A stretch of DNA of 64,000 nucleotides from Girardinichthys multiradiatus (lineage: Eukaryota > Chordata > Actinopteri > Cyprinodontiformes > Goodeidae): contig NC_061805.1 in the NCBI RefSeq assembly GCF_021462225.1, positions 53,140,395 to 53,204,394 of the forward strand, given 5' to 3'. Under the pieces are notes generated by a model. It was not told the DNA's origin. It made no database searches and was given only the letters and a program-made list of their open reading frames with translations. Below, one piece after another: positions 58,284 through 64,000 of this stretch (within the stretch, counting starts at the first letter, position 1; every line of letters begins with the position of its first letter). The position numbers and the translations under genes were made by a program.

Positions 58284-61200
58284 ATGTCCAGACAGAGGGG
58301 CGGGAAGACCCTGATCATCACAGATGGTGAGTCCTTCGGTTCGATCCCGATCAATCTGAGTGTCAAAAAGTTCTGGTTCTGCAACAGATCAACAACAGAG
58401 TCACATTATCAGAGGGTTCTGGTTCCTATTAGGACTAGGGTGGGGTTGTGAAATGGTTCTTATTAAAAGCACAGTTGGGCTGTTGGTTCTGGTTCTGGAG
58501 CAGTCTGAATGTGTTGTTAGGTTCGCTTACATGTAAAAACTGGTGAACTTAGATAGTGAGAGCGAGGTTGTTGGATCAGAACCAGTCCAGTTCAGTGTTT
58601 CAGCTTCTTCGTTCTGCAGATGAGGAGGAGAAGCAGGATGAGCTGAACCCATTCTCCTTCAAAGAGTTTCTGCGCTGGAAGAACCAGGACCAAAACCACC
58701 ACCCGGATCAGGATCAAACACACAGAAAGGTATGGACCAGCAGAATCTGGAGCTCTGTGATGGTTCTAACATGTGTGCCAGGTTCTGACGTCAGCAGCAG
58801 CTTCCTGTCTGAGGCTCACCTGGCAGCACAGGTACCGTGACATGAACACGAAAGTTCTGGCAGGTTCTATCCTTTCTGGTGGCGCGCAGTAACCCAGTAA
58901 CAAAGTAGCTCAGTAGAACAAGTTCTGGCCTTTCTGTGGCCCAAAACGGCATCAGTAGCAGTAACACAGGCAGTGTGGGTCAGAACCATGAGTGTGAAGA
59001 AAGTAATTATGTGCTACGGCTGGGCGTAGTTGTCAAGTTCCTGAATTGATTCCATTTTGATTCGTAAGGTTCTGAATCGATTTGTATTGATCCGATCCGC
59101 TTCATTTTTTCTCTTCACCGTAAACAGAACAGAACAAACCCAAAGGTCAGACTTTAAACTTGACCTGTAACAAAGCTGTCTCAAACTACAGGTTTACTTG
59201 AACTAGACCATTCCATCAGTGCAGATATTATTAAGGTGCTGTTTCTTTAAGGGCAAAACTAAATAAAAATTATGGTAACAAAACTAAAAGTGAACTCAAA
59301 CTGCTCTGAGAATGGACAGTTGTTCTCCCTTCTTGTGAAGGAAAAGGAGCTCATTGACGTGATCCGGGTTAGTCGGCTCCTTTTGGCAGTGACAGTATCA
59401 CCGTCTCCGACCCAGTTCTGGTCCCTGGGACACAAACGTGTTGCTCCTCAGGGAGATCCAGCTTTGGTTCCTCCTTTCATTCCACTCCAGCCCAGATCTT
59501 CTGATCTGAAGCTCTCATTGCTGGAGGTTTTTTGTCCGTGGTCCTTACTGCTGGTGAGAAGACTGTCCCAAGGAGAGACTCCAAGGTGCCGGGTTTCTTG
59601 GGTTTCTTGGAAGAAGTGGCTTCCACCATCTCCTCAGCTCCTTTATCGCCATTACAATCGGGAGAAAACCAGAAATAAATACATTAAAACACTTTTCTGA
59701 ACTCTTTGAAATGATGTAATATTCCATATAATCCGATAGAAAATCTTTTATGATATTGAATTTCATAAATTTTCTCAATCCTTCCAGGAAGTAGGAGCAG
59801 CAGTGGCAGCCTCGGTCTCTAGAAGAAGTCTGGATGGCCCTTTAGTGCATCATTTCTTCCAGACATTTTACAATTCATCGTTATAACAGTATGAGTGACC
59901 AGCATAGAGAGCGCATGGATTATAAATCAATAACTGCCACAACTAATCAGTAATAAGAGAAATGTATGCACACAGGAATATTTGACTTTCAGATTAAATT
60001 TATGAACAGCCTAAAACGTTTCTGCTACAGTGATTTTATATCATGAAAGTGGAGCATTGAGGTAGAAGCATGCGATGATGATTCCTTCATCTCAAAGTAT
60101 TTATTGAACCCAAAGTCAACATTAGTGGTGGGAAGATCTCAACATCTCTCAATGACGTGTCATGTGACCTTGAACATCAACTCCAGCTTGACATCGACGT
60201 CTCCTGCTGTTCAGAAGTCCACTGATTGTCTGCTGAGGCGTGGCATCCAGCTGTTCTTGAAGGATGGTCCTCAGGTCATTGAGGTTCTGGGGTTCAGAGT
60301 TACGAGCCTCTAGACGGAGACTCAGATGATCCCATAGGTGTTCTAAGGGATGATGAGACCTCGATCATCTGGAGCATTGTCCTCCATGAAGATGAAACTA
60401 GTCCTGAGTTGTTCTTGCAGGAGCACAATGACTGGATTCATGATGTTATTCAGGTAATATGGGCTTGTCTCTGCTCCATTCACAGTATAGCTCAGTTCTG
60501 TATGGACTAGAACCTGCTCACACTGTAGCACCACCACCAAAGGCTCCTCTGGTGACATCAGTGGCTGATGCATAGAGCTCTCCTTGATGTCTCCAACATC
60601 GTTGGAGCATCATTTCTGCTCCACGTGACTCGACCTTCATCAGAGAACAGCCCTTTTCAGTTTTCTATTTGTAAAAACAGAAATTATAGAATTTTCTTTG
60701 AACTTCACAGTTGGATTCTGTTTTGTGTTGATATCAAATTCTGATCAAATATATTTATGTTTGTGGTTATAATGTGGAAAAATTCAAGGGGTGTGAATAC
60801 TTTTACAAGCCAGTGTATGTGCCTCCATCGAGCAAGCAGACGTGACTTGGCTATGTGTGTACATCATGGGGATGACAGTTCCAGCCAGATGTTGAGGTTG
60901 CACCATAAGGTAACGTGGTTCCAGCACATCAACGAGCCGCTTAAAGCTTCGGTTTTCTGCTGCAACTCCGGGCGTAAATCTTTGCAAACAACAGAGAATT
61001 GGTTGGAAATGTTAGTGAGCCCTTCAGTTTCTTTAGTTTAGCCCTAAAGGGCTTGTTGTTGGATGTCAGCGTTAGCATAGCGTGATACTTTGTCAAGTGG
61101 TTTGGTTCCAGATGTCAGGCTGCAGTTGGGACAACTTGCTGTGTGCAGCGTCACCTGCATCGGCCATGTTGTATATGAATGCTCGCCAACCTGACATCTG

Positions 61201-61540
61201 AAGCAGGAGATTACTGATAATGGATCGGATGCCATTTAACTCGATATTTCACAATTTAACTGAAATCGATTCAAAATGGATTCAGCAGTTTTTATACCCA
61301 GCCCTACTAAGTGCTATTTTGATTTGACTTTGGTTCATTTGTTTGAATTCTTTTGCTGTTTGTGTCTCTCACTGATGCATCCCCCTGGTGGTCATATGTG
61401 GTACTACAGGTGTCATCTTCTCTGTCCTATCAGGAGGAGGAGTTGGAGCAGAGCTTCCAGTCATTTGTTGACAGCAGCTCCTCCCTCTGCACTAACGAGG
61501 AGGACGATGCAGATGAAGATATCGAGGAAAAGGAGACAAG
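58284..61540 (+). CDS. entr1: Endosome-associated trafficking regulator 1-like, 5' part
   Basis: Exon 1 is 58284-58326 (MSRQRGGKTLIITD), exon 2 is 58620-58729 (DEEEKQDELNPFSFKEFLRW...) and a later exon is 61434-61540 (EEELEQSFQSFVDSSSS ... EDDADEDIEE). All have GT-AG borders and join in frame. The acidic stretch followed by NPFSFKEFL matches the conserved N-terminal motif of ENTR1/SDCCAG3, a coiled-coil protein of endosomes and centrosomes. The coiled-coil part would lie beyond the window, or is hidden by the L1 remnant that follows. The identification rests mainly on this short motif. A 2.3-kb transposon-like insertion fills the second intron. Confidence 0.55.
59018..61310 (-). mobile_element. 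Possible 2.3-kb DNA transposon in entr1 intron
   Basis: GGCTGGGCG at the left and the inverse CCCAGCC at the right are followed inward by related text (CCATTTTGATTCG against CCATTTTGAATCG, inverse), so the ends are inverted repeats. GTGCTA occurs just outside both and may be the target duplication. On the minus strand near 61165 a frame starts MADAGDAAHSKLSQ; hAT is one possibility, at low certainty. A Tc1-like fossil lies inside. Confidence 0.4.
60095..60830 (-). mobile_element. Decayed Tc1-like element
   Basis: The minus-strand frame 60343-60573 includes 'YYLNNIMNPVIVLLQEQL' and 'FMEDNAPD', corresponding to the Tc1 region with the second catalytic aspartate (usually QQDNARPH). The end 'GTGAATACTTTTACAAGCCA' near 60797 resembles a Tc1 terminal repeat. 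It is truncated and frameshifted. Confidence 0.6.
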
Positions 61541-61950
61541 GTGGGTCATGTCTGCTCCTCACAGGGTCAGTTTGATTCTAACTTCAGGACCTGGTTTCGG
61601 TCCCTGGATGTGATCTTGGTTCAGGTTCTGAATAGCTGTTGCTGCTAACAATCTGGACCTCAGAGGGTCCTTTCTGTCTTTTCTTCTGCACTAACTCAGA
61701 TGTTCTGTGAGTCATGGCCTTCTTACACTGTGCGCTTTTAGCCCTGACACACTATGTGGCGTGGATCAAAAAAACTTTGGCGTGTCCAAATTGTGCGATG
61801 CGGTTTACTACTAAATCGGTTACGACGTACAGTGAAAGTCATCAGCGTACGCCATCCATCTGAGCCACCAGAGACAACCACAACAAACACACCATGAAGA
61901 ACGCAGTCCTTGTTGTTGCTAAGTTTATGTGCCTCTTTTAAATGTATTTG
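61541..61950 (+). other. entr1 intron, nothing else seen
   Basis: No exon or repeat could be supported in this stretch after the donor at 61541. Confidence 0.35.
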
Positions 61951-63960
61951 TCGTTCTGCATCTCTTGGTGGTTACAGAGAATCAGCCTCAATGTGTTCTT
62001 TTATATGAATGAACAAAAAACAACGAAAAACCTGAAACATAAGCATTTATTTGTGGTTCTAAGGTTGTTATTACATCATATCTGAGATTAGGAACATTTA
62101 AAGCAGAGGCCTGGTCTGTGTAGTATTATATCGACCATCCATTCCTTCCAGCGTGAAGTGAACATGTTCCTCTTATGATTGACTCAGCTGTCATCTTCTC
62201 CTTCATCCTGTCAGTAGTTATGGTGGTGTCCATCCACAGGTCCAGAGCCATTATTTGTTCCATCAGTATCATAAACAAGTCTTTATTTTTCTTCTTAAGG
62301 CATGGGTCCAAAATAGCAAGTTTTACTTTCCAAAGGCAGATGACTCTTGAAGATGTCGTATTTCCTGCCAGTAGGCACTGATAACAACACAGTCCCTAAA
62401 CGTATGATGGTGGTTTGCATTAACACTGCCACAGTTTCTCCAGCGTGCCATGAGTTCACCTTATAGCGAGAGTAGGGCGTAGGAAAATTTCTGATCATAC
62501 TTTTCCACCCAGATTTGCTCCAACTATGTGAGCTACAGCATTTCCATTAAAATGCCCATATGGTTTTCCATTTTCCCTCCCTCCCTTTCCCATTTTATTT
62601 TAATATATAGAGCTGAATGTGTTTCCTTGTTTTTAAGGCCTTTAAATAACCCAGAAATAATACCTGTGTTTTGGTTTGAGCGTCTGTGGGGAGAACGAGA
62701 ATTTGATCAATTTGTATCGTAGATTTTCTTTAACTGTGAGTGACGGAATCTAAAACAAAAATCCAGAACATCACATTGTATGAGTTTTAAGCAATTAATT
62801 AGCATTTTATTGTTAAATACCTGTTCTTTCCACTGTATGTCCTAACAACTGCTTACTTGGTTCTGCTACCAGTTTTATCTTCTCTCTAGCAAAGTGTCTC
62901 ATCGGCAGGTATCGGTAGAAATCCGGTGCTTCTAGTGTATATTTATCTGTAATTATTGTAAAGCCAAGAACCCTTCCTTCATCATGTGGGATAGCGCTGT
63001 TGACCCTTTCTTTGTCCAGTCTTTGAACCTAGTGTCTGATTTATTTGGAGTTATGTTTGTATCATATGCACACTTAATACATCTTTTTCTTCTGTAATTA
63101 CTGTTTCCCAGATTTTAAGGGTCAGCTTGGTCTCTGGGTTTCTATTGTTTTTATGAGGTCCTGTAATCTACTGGTTGCCATAACTGCTTTACCAGGATGG
63201 GAGTCTCTTCCATATTCATCCATTGTGCTTCATATGATGGGTTATACCAGCATATCATAGGCCTTAGCTGGGCTGCCCTATAATAATCTCTTAATGAGGG
63301 AAGGCCCCGCCCTCCTTTTCTTTTGGCCAATGGCGGAGTGTTAAAGCGGATCACTACCTTGTCATATATTTCTGGACCCTGAGAGCCGTAGTCATGATCT
63401 AGGTTAATCCGACATATTCCAATCCTCATTCCTGTCGGCTACTTTCAGTAATCCTTCTTTTGACCTGAAGTTGGCCGTTTTTACAACTATGGACCGTGGT
63501 ACCGAGTCTGGTGCTGGTTTTGGCACCAGAGCGTGATGTGCTCTCTCGACTCGTATCTCTGTGGTGTCAAATAATTCCAGTTTTTCCTGCAATAACTGTT
63601 CATTAAGGGCACTATTGATGGAGATTCATCTTCCCATCCTTCTCTGCTTTTCTTTCCTCTTGGCATCTTGAGGCCCTCACTTTTATTTCTTGTATTCCCA
63701 AACATATCTGACCGTGGGTCATTTTTACATGAAACGTTGGGAGAGCGCTCTCCTATGCCGCCGTCTTCTAGCTCACCAAACCAGAAGGCCACATTTATGT
63801 GCCTTAAAATAAATATGAAGAGGAGAAAGAGGAGGGACCCGGTTCTGACTGGGGAAAAGCGGCCAACTTGGAATATCAGTGTTGTGTGAAATTTAGTTCC
63901 CCTGAAATAATCTGCTCCCACTGTGTGCCTGCGTCACACAAGCAGATCCTCCTCACCAGT
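61950..63960 (-). mobile_element. L1-like LINE with internal deletion
   Basis: Reading leftward: ORF1-like text at 63921-63404 ('SIVVKTANFRSKEGLLKVAD', the nucleic-acid-binding part of L1 ORF1), then at 63429-63151 the late ORF2 text 'GGRGLPSLRDYYRAAQLRPM', which lies well after the reverse transcriptase core. ORF1 and the ORF2 C-terminal region are thus almost joined, so most of ORF2 is missing. Text to about 62.0 kb is the decayed ORF2 end. Confidence 0.65.
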
Positions 63961-64000
63961 CTGCTGTCCACTAACCGGGTGGATTAGAGGACGCAGGTCG

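Noticed and set aside
58782..58831. Possible third entr1 exon
   Set aside because: It has AG/GT borders but its 50 bases would shift the frame into the acidic exon at 61434; the direct join of exon 2 to 61434 keeps the frame.
59272..59700. Plus-strand frame of 142 residues
   Set aside because: It lies inside the transposon-like element in the entr1 intron, with no recognised domain and no splice sites.
1..64000. CRISPR array, operon, or phage-like defence system
   Set aside because: Tandem repeats here are microsatellites, minisatellites or transposon-derived; the gene structure is clearly vertebrate.

Overview
This window is nuclear DNA of a ray-finned fish, most likely a percomorph teleost. 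The evidence is split vertebrate genes with GT-AG introns, dense CA/GATA microsatellites, tRNA-derived SINEs, L2/Rex1-like, RTE-like and L1-like LINEs, Penelope-like remnants and several Tc1-like transposons. There are no bacterial-style operons, CRISPR arrays or tRNA/rRNA genes.

Host genes, left to right. (1) Part of an unidentified minus-strand gene, with five phased or candidate exons between 2.4 and 17.7 kb. (2) phf19, a Polycomb-like Tudor/PHD protein, minus strand, 13 coding exons, 31.12 to 21.05 kb. (3) fibcd1, a type II membrane protein with a fibrinogen-like domain, minus strand, 8 coding exons, 40.96 to 36.23 kb. (4) A theta-class glutathione S-transferase, plus strand, 5 exons, 46.03 to 47.65 kb. 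(5) chek2, the FHA/SQ-TQ checkpoint kinase, minus strand, 14 coding exons, 54.47 to 50.64 kb. (6) The start of an entr1-like gene, plus strand, from 58.28 kb, probably sharing a promoter region with chek2. Exon phases were checked by hand for phf19, fibcd1, the GST and chek2; all four reading frames close. The genes have unrelated jobs (chromatin, membrane recognition, detoxification, DNA-damage signalling, endosomal traffic) and do not form a pathway.

Mobile DNA fills most of the rest. The most structured item is an old endogenous retrovirus-like element at 8353-17185. It has a TAACT target duplication, diverged LTRs, a tRNA-Tyr-type primer site, a polypurine tract and an integrase C-terminal remnant, but no gag or polymerase reading frame. 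Its leader carries a candidate splice donor followed by a series of stem-loops that share one loop sequence on different stems, which looks like an RNA packaging signal. A Tc1 transposon sits inside it. Three copies of that Tc1 family occur in 32 kb; two have full-length 334-residue DD34E transposase frames and one has a 2-base frameshift.

Other points of interest: chek2 encodes DFN in place of the DFG motif; a LINE tail carrying a SINE at the same position occurs at two places 40 kb apart; there is a 40-bp near-perfect palindrome in the large phf19 intron and a tandem duplication around the first coding exon of phf19.
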